Shown here: in pieces, positions 1 through 8,894 of the stretch
Layout: every line of letters starts with the position of its first letter
Numbering within the stretch: position 1 is the stretch's first letter
Assembly (NCBI GenBank): GCA_022181065.1
Contig: BQMY01000103.1
Coordinates: 1 to 43,730, forward strand
Direction of reading: 5' to 3'
Source: Melioribacteraceae bacterium
Lineage (GTDB): Bacteria > Bacteroidota > Ignavibacteria > Ignavibacteriales > Melioribacteraceae
Length of the DNA stretch: 43,730 bases
The notes under the pieces: generated by a model
The model's input: only the letters and a program-made list of their open reading frames with translations
The model's database searches: none
What the model was told of the DNA's origin: nothing
Position numbers and translations under genes: made by a program

Positions 1-14
1 CGCTCTTCCGATCT
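1..14. other. Illumina adapter remnant at contig edge
   Basis: CGCTCTTCCGATCT is the exact 3' end of the standard Illumina TruSeq adapter. Genomic sequence begins at base 15: bases 15-16 (ac) followed by ttt-cca-ggt-cac-ggt would encode the tail of an HFPGHG motif if the missing first base were c, which is what the GH3 family has at that place. The first 14 bases are therefore sequencing artefact and the window starts at a contig end. Confidence 0.95.
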
Positions 15-508
15 ACTTTCCAGGTCACGGTAGTTCGGGGGATGATTCTCACGATGACCTTGTGAGTGTATCAGGTTCATGGCAGGAAAAAGAACTCGAG
101 CCATACAAATATTTCATAAAAAACAACATGGCGGATGCCGTTTTAAGTGCCCACATAATACTCGATAGGTATGATGATAAATATCCCGGAACACTCTCGA
201 GAACGTTGTTGACCGATTTGCTGAGAACAGAGATGGGATTTAGCGGAATAATAGTTTCCGATGATCTGAACATGGGGGCAGTGGCAAAAAATTATGAATA
301 TCAGGATGCGCTGGTTCTGGCTATAAACGCGGGAATTGATATAATTATGCAGGGTAACGTAATGAATTATCAGGCTGATCTTCCTGTGATTACAAAAAAT
401 CTTATACTGGAGGCCGTGAGAGCAGGAAGAATTACCGAGGGAAGAATTAATGACTCATTTCAACGAATAATATCAACTAAATTGCAATATGGAATTATCA
501 GGGGATAG
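15..508 (+). CDS. Glycoside hydrolase family 3 (beta-N-acetylhexosaminidase-like), C-terminal part, 5' truncated
   Basis: Open from the contig edge, this is the C-terminal part of a GH3 N-terminal catalytic domain of the NagZ / beta-hexosaminidase type. Visible motifs in order are FPGHG (bases 17-31), then DSH shortly after (the KHFPGHG...DSH signature of GH3 hexosaminidases), and SDDLNMGAV around bases 258-285, where the first or second Asp is the expected catalytic nucleophile. Such enzymes release N-acetylglucosamine from muropeptides or chitin-type oligosaccharides, or act on related beta-glycosides. No start codon or signal peptide can be seen because the 5' end is missing. The reading frame runs through GTG at 62, but FPGHG upstream shows that codon is internal. 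It heads a same-strand run with a lipoprotein (3 nt downstream), an alpha-amylase and a transglutaminase-like gene. Confidence 0.85.
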
Positions 509-511
509 TTT

Positions 512-901
512 ATGAAACATTTTATTATATATTTTATCACTCTTCTTTTTGTTGCGGGCTGTGGAGTTCTCGATTCAGGTGAGGATGAGATAGAAGGGGA
601 GGAGTTCCTTCCGTTTACAGCTATTAACAATATTATTTTTACGGAAGATGAAGCGATCATATCCGCAACAATCACAAAACCAAATCCATGCTACCAGTAT
701 GTATCAACTAATATCTTGCTCAAAGATGGTGAGTACTTCTTTGCCGCAAGAGGATTTAACCGTGGCGGTATTTGCACACAACAACTTGTAGATGAGCAGA
801 TTCAGTTTAATGTACGTTTGCTGCCCTATGGTCAGGTCTCCTTCAATTTTCTGAACTATGACAATGTCTATATTGATACTTTAGTTGTTCCGGGAAACTG
901 A
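512..901 (+). CDS. Predicted lipoprotein, unknown function
   Basis: 129 residues beginning MKHFIIYFITLLFVAGCG: a hydrophobic signal peptide ending in a VAGC lipobox, so Cys17 is the probable lipidated residue, followed by an acidic stretch typical of a lipoprotein linker. The remainder looks like a small beta-rich domain with a pair of cysteines (around residues 61 and 88). I recognise no family. It starts 3 nt after the GH3 stop and is probably co-transcribed, which suggests an envelope role, but nothing more can be inferred. Confidence 0.75.
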   Translation: MKHFIIYFITLLFVAGCGVLDSGEDEIEGEEFLPFTAINNIIFTEDEAIISATITKPNPCYQYVSTNILLKDGEYFFAARGFNRGGICTQQLVDEQIQFNVRLLPYGQVSFNFLNYDNVYIDTLVVPGN

Positions 902-979
902 AATTGTTGAAGACTAAAGAATTATAAACTAAATTTGGCTGTTAGGTGTTTTATGTTTTAAGTGCTAAATGGGAAAATT

Positions 980-2908
980 ATGATAAAATATACGCTGCTA
1001 ATTTTAGTTTTAATTTTAATGGGATGTTCTCAAAAAGCGGAATTGACCGAATCCTACAAGGATGATGTTTATTACGAAATTTGGGTGAAATCTTTTGCTG
1101 ATAGCGATAGTGACGACGATGATATCGGCGATTTGAAAGGCATCATTGCCCGACTCGATTATCTCAATGACGGAGATCCATCAACTAAAACAGACCTCGG
1201 TGTAACGGGAATAAAAATCTCACCCTTCGTTGAATGCGGTCTGAAAACCGCTGATCCCAACGCCAACATGCATGGTTACGACGCCACCGATTTTTACAAA
1301 GTCAATTCTCTCTTTGGGAATGAGGAGGATGTTAAAACTCTGATTGCCGAAGCACATAAGCGTGGTATGAAAGTCCTTTTTGATTATGTGCCTAATCACA
1401 CAAGTGATGAACATGCCTGGTTTATAGCAAGCAGAGATAAAATTGAAAAGCGGGACTGGTACGTGTGGGATGACAATCCTGACCCGAAATGGGGATTTGC
1501 ATGGGGTGGAGGTAATTGGCAGGATGTATGGTTCCCGTATGAAGATTCTTACTATTATTCAGCGTTCATTTTTGAAGGTATGCCGGATCTGAATTTCAAA
1601 AATCAGGAAGTAAGAGACGAAATTATAAAAGTCGCAAAGTATTGGATGGATATGGGATTTGACGGGCTGAGGGTTGACGCTGCCCGTTACCTGATCGAAG
1701 AAGGTCCCGGAAAAGGCGCGGACACAAAAGCCTCGCACGATTATTATAAGGAGATCAGAAAGGTACTGGATGATTATCCCGGTGAAAATATCATGGTCGC
1801 CGAATCGTGGACTTCTGCCGAGAAAATAAAAGGTTATTATGGTAACGGTGATGATGAATTCCAGCTCGCGTTTGATTTTCCATTTGTAGGTGCTGTGGTA
1901 CACGGTTTAAGATATGGCGACGCCTCTATTCTTAATCGTCATTTTACATATCTGGAAGAACATTATCCGGGAAGTAAAAGAACAGCGACATTTCTCAGTA
2001 ATCATGATGCGGCCGCTTCCCGCCCGTATTCAACCTACAAAGGAGATTTGAGAAAAGTGGTTTCCGCTGCGGCGCTTAATATTCTTGCCGGTGGTGTACC
2101 TTTTATCTATTATGGAAATGAAATAGGACTTGAGGGGGAACTCAAAGGGGGTTCGCATCAGGATTTTGAGCTGAGAAGACACTTCAACTGGAATGCGATG
2201 AAGAAACAATCCGCAGATCCAAACTCTGTTCTCAGTTGGTACAGATATCTTATTCAGGCAAGAAATATGGTTACCTCACTCAAACGCGGGGATATGTCAG
2301 TCGTTTCTCTGCAGGATAGTACAATATTTGGCATGATCAAAAAGGATAAAGAGGAAACTTCACTTTTACTGTTCAATTTATCCGATACTCAAAAGAATGT
2401 TGTTATTACCAGAGATATGATCCCGTCATTTGCTAATCGTGCAATTGTTCTTGGTGATCCTGAAATTAAACGCACGGGGGATAACCTTTCTGTGAATAAT
2501 ATTCCGGGCTACGGGTTTACTTTTATTGTGTTTGGTAAAAGTTATCCCAATGTGAAAGGTTTCCCGGAAAATCTGAGCGGTGGCGCAAAACCTTTGGAAT
2601 TCTCCGGTTTCCGCTATGACAACATGTATCTGCGTGGAACTATGAATGATTATGGTTCAAATCTTTCTATGAAAAACACAGAAGATAATAAGTGGATAAT
2701 AAATGTTAAACTGGAACCGGGAGAATATAAATACAGATACGAGATTTCGGGTGAAAAAGATTATGATATTAACTACGGCGACGATGATCTCAACGGCTTG
2801 TGTGATCTCGATGGTAAGGATATGACCTTTGTGGCTGACGTAGCAGGCACTTACAATTTTATTTTTGATTTTGAGAGTAAAGAGTACAAAGTTGAACTCG
2901 TTAAATAA
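980..2908 (+). CDS. Lipoprotein alpha-amylase, GH13, with C-terminal starch-binding-like domain
   Basis: About 642 residues. The ATG at 980 directly precedes a signal peptide ending in a LMGC lipobox; the upstream GTG at 962 would only add six residues. All four GH13 signatures are present: DYVPNHT (region I), GLRVDAARY with nucleophile Asp233 (II), AESWTS with acid/base Glu275 (III) and LSNHDAA with Asp343 (IV). A beta-sandwich C-domain follows, and the last ~100 residues (MYLRGTMNDYG... KYRYEI) look like an AMPK/SusE-type glycogen- or starch-binding module. The enzyme should cleave internal alpha-1,4-glucan bonds at the cell surface or in the periplasm. It lies downstream of the GH3 gene and lipoprotein and overlaps the next gene slightly, suggesting one transcript. 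Exact substrate (starch, maltodextrin or cyclodextrin) cannot be told from motifs. Confidence 0.93.
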   Translation: MIKYTLLILVLILMGCSQKAELTESYKDDVYYEIWVKSFADSDSDDDDIGDLKGIIARLDYLNDGDPSTKTDLGVTGIKISPFVECGLKTADPNANMHGYDATDFYKVNSLFGNEEDVKTLIAEAHKRGMKVLFDYVPNHTSDEHAWFIASRDKIEKRDWYVWDDNPDPKWGFAWGGGNWQDVWFPYEDSYYYSAFIFEGMPDLNFKNQEVRDEIIKVAKYWMDMGFDGLRVDAARYLIEEGPGKGADTKASHDYYKEIRKVLDDYPGENIMVAESWTSAEKIKGYYGNGDDEFQLAFDFPFVGAVVHGLRYGDASILNRHFTYLEEHYPGSKRTATFLSNHDAAASRPYSTYKGDLRKVVSAAALNILAGGVPFIYYGNEIGLEGELKGGSHQDFELRRHFNWNAMKKQSADPNSVLSWYRYLIQARNMVTSLKRGDMSVVSLQDSTIFGMIKKDKEETSLLLFNLSDTQKNVVITRDMIPSFANRAIVLGDPEIKRTGDNLSVNNIPGYGFTFIVFGKSYPNVKGFPENLSGGAKPLEFSGFRYDNMYLRGTMNDYGSNLSMKNTEDNKWIINVKLEPGEYKYRYEISGEKDYDINYGDDDLNGLCDLDGKDMTFVADVAGTYNFIFDFESKEYKVELVK

Positions 2909-4145
2909 ATTTTTTGGGATATTGATATTCCTCTCATCTGTGCTAATTGGTCAGACCCCTGATTACAAAAAAATGGATAAGTATGCTTTATCTGCTCCCG
3001 AACACCTTAAGGGGAAGCCGAAGGAACTTGCCGCTTATCTCATAAAACCCGCGGAAAACGACTTTGAAAAAATTCGCGGAATATTCCGTTGGGTTACAAA
3101 TAATATTGATTACGATGTAGAGGGATACCTTTCCGGAGGAGATATTTATAAATCTCCTGAGGAAGCAATAAAATCTGGTAGCGCGGTTTGTGATGGATAC
3201 GCAGGTGTGGTATCTCTTCTTGCCGGGTATGCGGGACTTGAGGTCGTGAAAATCTCCGGCTTCTCAAAAGGTTACAGTTATAGTGTGGGTGACAAAATGG
3301 GACGCTCGAATCATGCCTGGAACGCTGTGAAAATTGATGACAAATGGTATTTGTTTGACGCTACCTGGGGTGCCGGGGCTGTTGATAATTCCGGCAAATA
3401 TAATCGTAATTTCCAGGAGCATTATTTCCTTACTCCCCCCGATAAATTCATTTATGATCATTTCCCTGATGATAAAAGATGGCAATTATTGGATACACCT
3501 CTTTCAGCGAACGAGTTTCTTGCCCTTCCTTATTTGAGACCTCAATATTTTGAAACAGGGTTAAATATACTGAATCTTGATAATAATGTAACCCGTTCCG
3601 GGAGTGAAAGAAGGATCGAGCTCGAAGCTCCTGAAAATGTGCAGGTCACTGTTACCTTGTTCGCTTCCGGGGAAGAGGACCTTTCAACTTTTACTTTTTT
3701 GCAAAGGGAAGGCAGCAAAATATTGGTAGATGTTGTTTTTCCAAAGTCGGGTAACTATAAACTGCGACTATATTCGAAATTTGAAGATGAACCGGGCAGT
3801 TATTCATGGGCGGCTGATTATGGTTTTACTGTTTCGGATGGGATGAAAAACTTTAGTGGTTTTCCCCTGAGGTATGAACAGTTTAATATTACTTCGTCAC
3901 TCTTGTATCAACCGGTTTCGGGGGCGCTCAAACTTAATAGTACTTACAATTTTCGACTCAAAGTACCCGGCGCAGAAAAGGTTGCCGTAATAATCGATGG
4001 TAATTTCTTTTTCCTTACTCCTGTTAAGGAGGAGGCAAATCTTTTTGCCGGGGATGTAAAAATAACCGGTCACAAAATTATGGTAGGAGCAAATTTTGGT
4101 GAAGGCAACCGGTTTGAAGGTTTGCTTGGTTATTCTTCGAAATAA
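2892..4145 (+). CDS. Exported transglutaminase-like (kyphoscoliosis-peptidase type) protein
   Basis: A TTG at 2892, preceded by a weak aaagag, gives a good signal peptide (NSLNKFFGILIFLSSVLIGQ). Two further TTG codons lie upstream at 2865 and 2871, but they add a charged segment and a longer overlap. Residues ~50-160 form a transglutaminase-core domain: Cys100 in SGSAVCDGYAG, His141 in SNHAWNAV and Asp156 in WYLFDATWG make the papain-like triad. The C-terminal 250 residues are beta-rich, as in KY-peptidase-like proteins of eukaryotes and bacteria. Secreted members are thought to act as peptidases or protein cross-linkers, but the substrate is unknown. The gene overlaps the amylase end by 17 nt and is the last of the plus-strand run, ending convergently 1 nt from the hemerythrin gene. 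Confidence 0.8.
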   Translation: MNSLNKFFGILIFLSSVLIGQTPDYKKMDKYALSAPEHLKGKPKELAAYLIKPAENDFEKIRGIFRWVTNNIDYDVEGYLSGGDIYKSPEEAIKSGSAVCDGYAGVVSLLAGYAGLEVVKISGFSKGYSYSVGDKMGRSNHAWNAVKIDDKWYLFDATWGAGAVDNSGKYNRNFQEHYFLTPPDKFIYDHFPDDKRWQLLDTPLSANEFLALPYLRPQYFETGLNILNLDNNVTRSGSERRIELEAPENVQVTVTLFASGEEDLSTFTFLQREGSKILVDVVFPKSGNYKLRLYSKFEDEPGSYSWAADYGFTVSDGMKNFSGFPLRYEQFNITSSLLYQPVSGALKLNSTYNFRLKVPGAEKVAVIIDGNFFFLTPVKEEANLFAGDVKITGHKIMVGANFGEGNRFEGLLGYSSK

Positions 4146-4146
4146 A

Positions 4147-4560
4147 TTAGCTTATTACCCGTTTTGCTTGTCCAAGGAACATGGAGTACTTCAAGTCTTC
4201 CTTCTCGATATGGTTAATGAGCCAGTTCCTCAATATAGTGAGCAAATCCTCTGAACTTAATGATTTCCCGCCTTTAAGCTCGTTTAACAACGCTACAATC
4301 TGATCAACCAGAGTTCGGTGGTTCGCTTTATGTTCTTCAAGATGTTCATATTGGTGGCGAACCATATGCTCTTCTTCAGTTTTGAAGTGATATTTGGTGT
4401 AATCTATAATCTCAACCAGTATTTTCTTTAGCGCAGCAGGACTTTCACCTTTGGCTCTTTCGGCAAGTAATACGTTTATCAGATGAACAAGATGCTGGTG
4501 CTGCTCATCTATTTCACGCACGTTTGTGTTGTATTCCTTCTTCCAGATAATCTTAAACAT
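4147..4560 (-). CDS. Bacteriohemerythrin
   Basis: Single-domain hemerythrin of 137 residues. The di-iron ligands are all present: His21 (DEQH), His58 and Glu62 (HFKTEE), His77 and His81 (HLEEHKANH), His117 and Asp122 (NHIEKED). It should bind O2 reversibly in the cytoplasm, serving as an oxygen store, a delivery protein or a sensor. The ATG at 4560 is preferred to the one at 4572 because GGGAG sits 5 nt before it; the longer start would place its codon on that ribosome-binding site. It is monocistronic, convergent with the transglutaminase-like gene. An O2-binding protein fits a microaerophilic or facultative lifestyle. Confidence 0.93.
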   Translation of the reverse strand: MFKIIWKKEYNTNVREIDEQHQHLVHLINVLLAERAKGESPAALKKILVEIIDYTKYHFKTEEEHMVRHQYEHLEEHKANHRTLVDQIVALLNELKGGKSLSSEDLLTILRNWLINHIEKEDLKYSMFLGQAKRVIS

Positions 4561-4700
4561 CTTCGCTCCCATAATGTGGTACGGTTATTGTTTGTTATAA
4601 CTTACAATTTTGGTATTAGTAGTAAACAATTACATAATCGAGGAAATATTACCAAATTAAAGTAAAAAAAACAGGTAAAATTTACATTTATGGTGATGTG

Positions 4701-4868
4701 ATGGAAATAGAGGAGCTTTTAGAGTTTACGAGAGAAGATGTTTCGGAGTTGAGTTTGAAAGAACGTGCGGAAGCACTTGAAAAAATAATGGCAGCTGCTG
4801 AAATGTTAGTTGAGGAACTGGGGAAAATGACACTTATGGAAGATATCGAATTTAGTGATACAGAGTAA
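4701..4868 (+). CDS. Small acidic helical protein (55 aa), unknown
   Basis: ATG GAA ATA GAG ... TAA encodes 55 residues starting MEIEELLEFTREDVSELSLK, rich in Glu and Leu with heptad-like spacing, and therefore probably helical or coiled-coil. A GTG/ATG cluster lies just upstream (4690-4701); only the ATG at 4701 stays open. Its amphipathic, compositionally regular sequence looks coding rather than random, but I recognise no family. It is followed by a structured non-coding stretch and a strong terminator at 4976-5005. A minus-strand frame covers the same place but lacks protein-like composition. Confidence 0.55.
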   Translation: MEIEELLEFTREDVSELSLKERAEALEKIMAAAEMLVEELGKMTLMEDIEFSDTE

Positions 4869-4874
4869 TTTTCA

Positions 4875-4933
4875 GCGGGCGGTTGCTCAATTTTTCCATT
4901 GCAAAAGGGTGCTCGGGAAAAATTACCGCCTGC
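4875..4933 (+). other. Potential structured RNA stem region
   Basis: GCGGGCGGT (4875-4883) can pair with ACCGCCTGC (4925-4933), nine pairs with one G-U, enclosing an inner TTGC/GCAA stem (4883-4886 with 4901-4904) and a purine-rich stretch. It lies between the stop of the 55-aa gene and the terminator at 4976. It matches no riboswitch consensus I can recall; it may simply be 3' UTR structure. Confidence 0.3.
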
Positions 4934-4975
4934 GTCTAATTTTACAGGAATGATTTGATTCTCCACGGTTTCATT

Positions 4976-5005
4976 AACGCCGTCATTTTGACGGCGTTTT
5001 TTTTT
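4976..5005 (+). terminator. Rho-independent terminator
   Basis: AACGCCGTC (4976-4984), loop ATTTT, GACGGCGTT (4990-4998): a perfect 9-bp stem followed by a run of T to 5005. It ends transcription of the 55-aa gene and separates it from the lipoprotein at 5073. Confidence 0.9.
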
Positions 5006-5072
5006 GCCAATTTTGACACTTTTTATTTAATGCGATTTTAGTATATTCTAAACAAAGTTATAGGGTGAAACA

Positions 5073-5522
5073 TTGAAAATAAAATTATTGCTCCTCTTCC
5101 TGTCATTTATCATTTTTTCCTGTGGTTCAGTTGAACCCGATTACAAGCCGGTAGCAATTGATGAAGGTGTTCTGGCAGATCAATTCGGAAACAAAAATAA
5201 TGAAACCTTATCGGCTGAAATCAATTCTTTACGAACTTACTTCAAAAGTAATAAATATGCGTTTGTTTTGAGGGGCGGTGTAAGTAAATCCCTTTCTCGT
5301 CAAAAGGCATCTGCTATTGTTGATCATTTTTATATACAATCTCCTGTCTATAGAAGTAAGGATGATTTCAGGGTCGCGTATAATGGTGTGAATCTGGGTC
5401 ATGAGAGTGTTGGTATAATGCAGATTGAATACATGGAAGGGCGGTATGTATTTACCAAATATTACAGGGCTCCCGGCAACAATGTATATGCCAGTGCATG
5501 GTTTACGATTGATCTGCATTAG
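5073..5522 (+). CDS. Predicted lipoprotein, unknown function
   Basis: 149 residues starting at a TTG with AGGGTG 5 nt upstream. The N-terminus MKIKLLLLFLSFIIFSCGS is a lipoprotein signal with an FSC lipobox, Cys17. The mature part has alternating hydrophobic and polar segments, with a C-terminal half rich in Tyr and Val, compatible with a small beta domain. No family recognised. It follows a terminator, so it should have its own promoter in 5006-5072, and a broken acetyltransferase gene follows 6 nt after its stop. Confidence 0.72.
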   Translation: MKIKLLLLFLSFIIFSCGSVEPDYKPVAIDEGVLADQFGNKNNETLSAEINSLRTYFKSNKYAFVLRGGVSKSLSRQKASAIVDHFYIQSPVYRSKDDFRVAYNGVNLGHESVGIMQIEYMEGRYVFTKYYRAPGNNVYASAWFTIDLH

Positions 5523-5528
5523 TAGTTG

Positions 5529-5821
5529 ATGACGTATAAAATCGAAACATCCCGATTTTACCTGCGAGAATTCCATATCTCAGATGCTCCCGGTCTGAAT
5601 TCGCTTAATGACGCGCCCGATGTACTCTATCTAACCGGAGATCCTCCTTTCGAAGATATTTCGATGCGGAAGATTTTGTTCGCAGATACGATCATTATCA
5701 AAAATATGGTTTTGATAATGAAGCGTCCGAAGCAGTCATCGAGAAAATAGGTATGAATTTCTCGGGGGTTAAAGAAATGGAAAATAGAAAATGGCTTATT
5801 TATGAAGCTATCAACGTTTGA
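5529..5821 (+). pseudogene. GNAT (RimJ/RimL-like) acetyltransferase pseudogene: frameshift plus internal deletion
   Basis: The ATG at 5529 opens a typical RimJ/RimL start (IETSRFYLREF, then GDPPFEDIS). After base ~5662 the homology moves to another frame: from 5663 the codons read DAEDFVRRYDHYQKYGF, the expected continuation, consistent with loss of one base. In that second frame the sequence jumps straight to NEASEAVIEKIGMNFSG, the C-terminal GNAT motif that normally follows the acetyl-CoA-binding core. Roughly 70-80 residues, including the R/QxxGxG/A loop, are missing. The second frame ends at TGA 5819-5821, overlapping the convergent receiver gene by 11 nt. Both lesions make it non-functional as an N-acetyltransferase. 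Confidence 0.82.
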
Positions 5822-6656
5822 TGTATTTTTTCAGGTGTGTTACTTTTTCCAGCTTGCTGGCAACAAGATTCCATTTTAACGGTTTAAGAATATAATCATT
5901 AGCACCAAGTTTTATAAGATTGACAATATCATTTTCATAACTGGTTGAAGACATCGCGATGATATGAAGATGATTCCAGTCCTTGTTTTTCCTGATAATT
6001 TTTATCGTATCCATACCATCCATTACGGGCATAACAATATCAAGTAAAATCACACTCGGTTCGCTTTCCATTATCAATGAGATCGCTTCATGTCCGTTTG
6101 CCGCTAACTTAAAGGGGATTTTACTTTTTACGAAAAAGTTCTCACAGATTTTTCTGTTTATCTCGCTATCGTCAACTACAAGTACGTAAGGGTTTTTGTT
6201 ATCTAACGATTTAATTGGCGCAGGTGAATTTGTTTCGGCTTTTTTTCTGTATTCGCGCACGGTTTTTTCTATTCGTTTAGCGATCCGCTCCTGCTTTTTA
6301 AATTGCGCGGTGATCATCGCGAGTAGTTCTTTTCTGTCAAATGGCTTTGTCAGATAATCTTCTGCGCCCAGATTCATACCTTGTCGCACGTTTTCACGTT
6401 GCGAAAGAGCGGATAAAAACACGAAGGGAATGGACTCGGTTTCGGTGTCTTTCTTTAATTCGGTAACAACTTTAAAACCGTCCATGAAAGGAAGCATCAC
6501 GTCGCATACAATCAAATCAGGCTGAAGCTCCTTGGCTTTCTCAACACCTTCCTGTCCGTTTATAGCGGCAGTAAAAATATAATCCGATTTTTCAAGTATC
6601 TTCTTTATATAAGTCAATATTGATAAATCATCTTCTATAAATAGTATCTTGTTCAA
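5811..6656 (-). CDS. Tandem receiver response regulator (REC-REC)
   Basis: 281 residues with two complete CheY-like receiver domains and no output domain. REC1 (~1-120) has the acidic pair ED at 8-9, phospho-acceptor Asp52 (CDVMLPFMDG) and Lys104 (LTKPF). A charged helical linker (~118-150) leads to REC2 (~157-280) with acidic DD, Asp206 (LDIVMPVMDG) and a KP motif (LKPLKW). Both sites look intact. Such stand-alone proteins act in phosphorelays or by protein-protein contact. No kinase is adjacent; candidates in this window are the PAS kinase at 14003 and the hybrid kinase at 27540. Its start is followed upstream by the divergent glnK control region. Confidence 0.9.
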   Translation of the reverse strand: MNKILFIEDDLSILTYIKKILEKSDYIFTAAINGQEGVEKAKELQPDLIVCDVMLPFMDGFKVVTELKKDTETESIPFVFLSALSQRENVRQGMNLGAEDYLTKPFDRKELLAMITAQFKKQERIAKRIEKTVREYRKKAETNSPAPIKSLDNKNPYVLVVDDSEINRKICENFFVKSKIPFKLAANGHEAISLIMESEPSVILLDIVMPVMDGMDTIKIIRKNKDWNHLHIIAMSSTSYENDIVNLIKLGANDYILKPLKWNLVASKLEKVTHLKKYIKR

Positions 6657-7303
<647 letters not shown>

Positions 7304-7321
7304 AGAAATTATGGAGTTATG

Positions 7322-8572
7322 ATGGAACAGAATATTGCCGATAGCGCGGCAGTTAATCTTTTTACAATTAATAATCTGTGGATGATGATGGCAACCGCGC
7401 TTGTGTTTATTATGCATCTCGGTTTTGCGGCATTGGAAGCAGGACTTACACAATCGAAAAATACAGTAAATATATTGTTTAAAAATTCGGTGATACCGGC
7501 ATTGGGTCTTATTACTTACACTGTAGTCGGGTTTTCAATCATGTATCCGGGAGAAGCGTTTGCCGGTTCATTTTTCGGGTTTGCGGGATTTGGTGTAGCC
7601 CCGGGTGAGTTGGGATTGACAAAAGATTATAATGTTGGTTATACATACTGGACTGACTTCCTCTTCCAGGGAATGTTCGCGGCAACCGCGGCTACAATAG
7701 TTTCCGGCGCTGTTGCCGAAAGAGTTAAACTCTCGTCTTTCCTCATTTTTTCCTTGATTTTTGTTGGTGTGGTGTACCCCGTTGTTGGAATGTGGAAATG
7801 GGGTGGTGGTTTCCTTGATTCGCTTGGCTTTTATGATTTTGCCGGTTCCACTCTTGTACATTCTGTTGGAGGGTGGGGAGCTCTGACCGGAGTATTGCTG
7901 CTGGGACCGAGAGTAGGGAAATATCGTAAAAACAGAATTTATCCCATTCCCGGGCACTCGCTTCCTCTTGCCGCGATAGGTGTATTCCTTTTATGGCTTG
8001 GGTGGTTTGGTTTTAATGGCGGGTCGGTACTTTCTGCTGATCCCGGACTTGTATCTCTCGTTCTTGTCACTACCTCGCTTTCGGCAAGCGCGGGAGCGAT
8101 TGGAGCAATGGTTACATCATGGCAGTTTTTGAAAAAGCCCGATATAACAATGGTGTTAAATGGAATTCTTGCAGGGTTGGTTGGAATTACCGCCGGTGCT
8201 GATCTAATGAATCCTCTGGAAGCAATTATTATTGGTTTTGTTTCCGGTGTTATTGTGGTTTTCGCGGTTATATTTTTTGATAAAGTTAAACTTGATGATC
8301 CGGTGGGTGCATTGTCAGTTCATCTTGTTTATGGAATATTCGGTACGCTTGTGGTGGGCGTATTGGGCGACAAAGCAGGTTTGGGACAATTATGGTCACA
8401 ATTTACCGGTGTTGCGGTAATTGGTGTTTTTGTGACTATAATTTCCTTCCTGTTATGGTATTCTCTTAAAAAAAGTATGGGAATCAGAGTAACCGCCGAT
8501 GAAGAGCACGAGGGACTTGATTTCTCGGAACATGCCATGGAAGCGTACCCCGAATTTGAAAAGGTTAGATGA
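7322..8572 (+). CDS. amtB: Ammonium transporter
   Basis: About 416 residues, with eleven predicted membrane helices. The twin-His pore is intact: STLVHSVGGWGAL holds the first His (E. coli His168 position) after the ammonium-site Asp in YDFAGS, and LSVHLVYGIFG holds the second. Phe of the gate (FQGMFAATA) and GFNGGS are also visible. The protein conducts NH3/NH4+ across the inner membrane as a trimer. The second of two adjacent ATGs (7322) has better spacing from GGAG than the one at 7319. The C-terminal tail (~35 residues after the last helix) is where PII contacts the channel. Co-transcribed with glnK; a 14-bp hairpin follows at 8595-8629. Confidence 0.95.
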   Translation: MEQNIADSAAVNLFTINNLWMMMATALVFIMHLGFAALEAGLTQSKNTVNILFKNSVIPALGLITYTVVGFSIMYPGEAFAGSFFGFAGFGVAPGELGLTKDYNVGYTYWTDFLFQGMFAATAATIVSGAVAERVKLSSFLIFSLIFVGVVYPVVGMWKWGGGFLDSLGFYDFAGSTLVHSVGGWGALTGVLLLGPRVGKYRKNRIYPIPGHSLPLAAIGVFLLWLGWFGFNGGSVLSADPGLVSLVLVTTSLSASAGAIGAMVTSWQFLKKPDITMVLNGILAGLVGITAGADLMNPLEAIIIGFVSGVIVVFAVIFFDKVKLDDPVGALSVHLVYGIFGTLVVGVLGDKAGLGQLWSQFTGVAVIGVFVTIISFLLWYSLKKSMGIRVTADEEHEGLDFSEHAMEAYPEFEKVR

Positions 8573-8594
8573 ATTAGCTATATGGTCCTCATTC

Positions 8595-8629
8595 AAGGAC
8601 GGCGGGCAATGGCGCTGCCTGTCGTCCTT
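8595..8629 (+). terminator. Stem-loop after amtB
   Basis: AAGGACGGCGGGCA (8595-8608), seven-base loop, TGCCTGTCGTCCTT (8616-8629). All fourteen positions pair, two as G-U. No long T-run follows, so it may be a weak terminator or a 3'-end-protecting hairpin between the convergent amtB and DUF2892 genes. Confidence 0.6.
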
Positions 8630-8643
8630 TCCTGAAAAGACAT

Positions 8644-8841
8644 TTATTTTTTTGCTTCTTCCAGCGGGCAGGTATTCACACCCATCGGATAATACAATCC
8701 GCATCTTCCAACCAGACCGGTCAGTAGTGGAACGACTCCGATGGCACCCCACCACGAATTAAAAAATATTCCCGCGCCTATTATAACGACCCCGAGTACG
8801 ATTCTTAGAATTTTATCAATTCCACCAACATTTTTTTTCAT
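8644..8841 (-). CDS. DUF2892 (YgaP-transmembrane-like) small inner-membrane protein
   Basis: 65 residues: MKKNVGGIDKILRIVLGVVII, then two hydrophobic helices separated by a short NSWWG turn, then GRCGLYYPMGVNTCP. This is the DUF2892 pattern, the same domain that anchors the rhodanese YgaP. In stand-alone form its role is unknown. Two cysteines in the C-terminal GxC...NTC segment are conserved in the family and may bind metal or sulfur species, which is an inference. It is convergent with amtB and transcribed separately. Confidence 0.85.
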   Translation of the reverse strand: MKKNVGGIDKILRIVLGVVIIGAGIFFNSWWGAIGVVPLLTGLVGRCGLYYPMGVNTCPLEEAKK

Positions 8842-8894
8842 GACTATCTCCCTGTGTTTTTAAGTTAGATTCATAAAAAGACAAATGGTTTCAA

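Noticed and set aside
4688-4966. 92-codon minus-strand frame over the 55-aa gene
   Set aside because: Its Ser/Ile-rich composition is a reverse image of the Glu/Leu codons on the plus strand; the region upstream of its start contains the terminator of the other strand.
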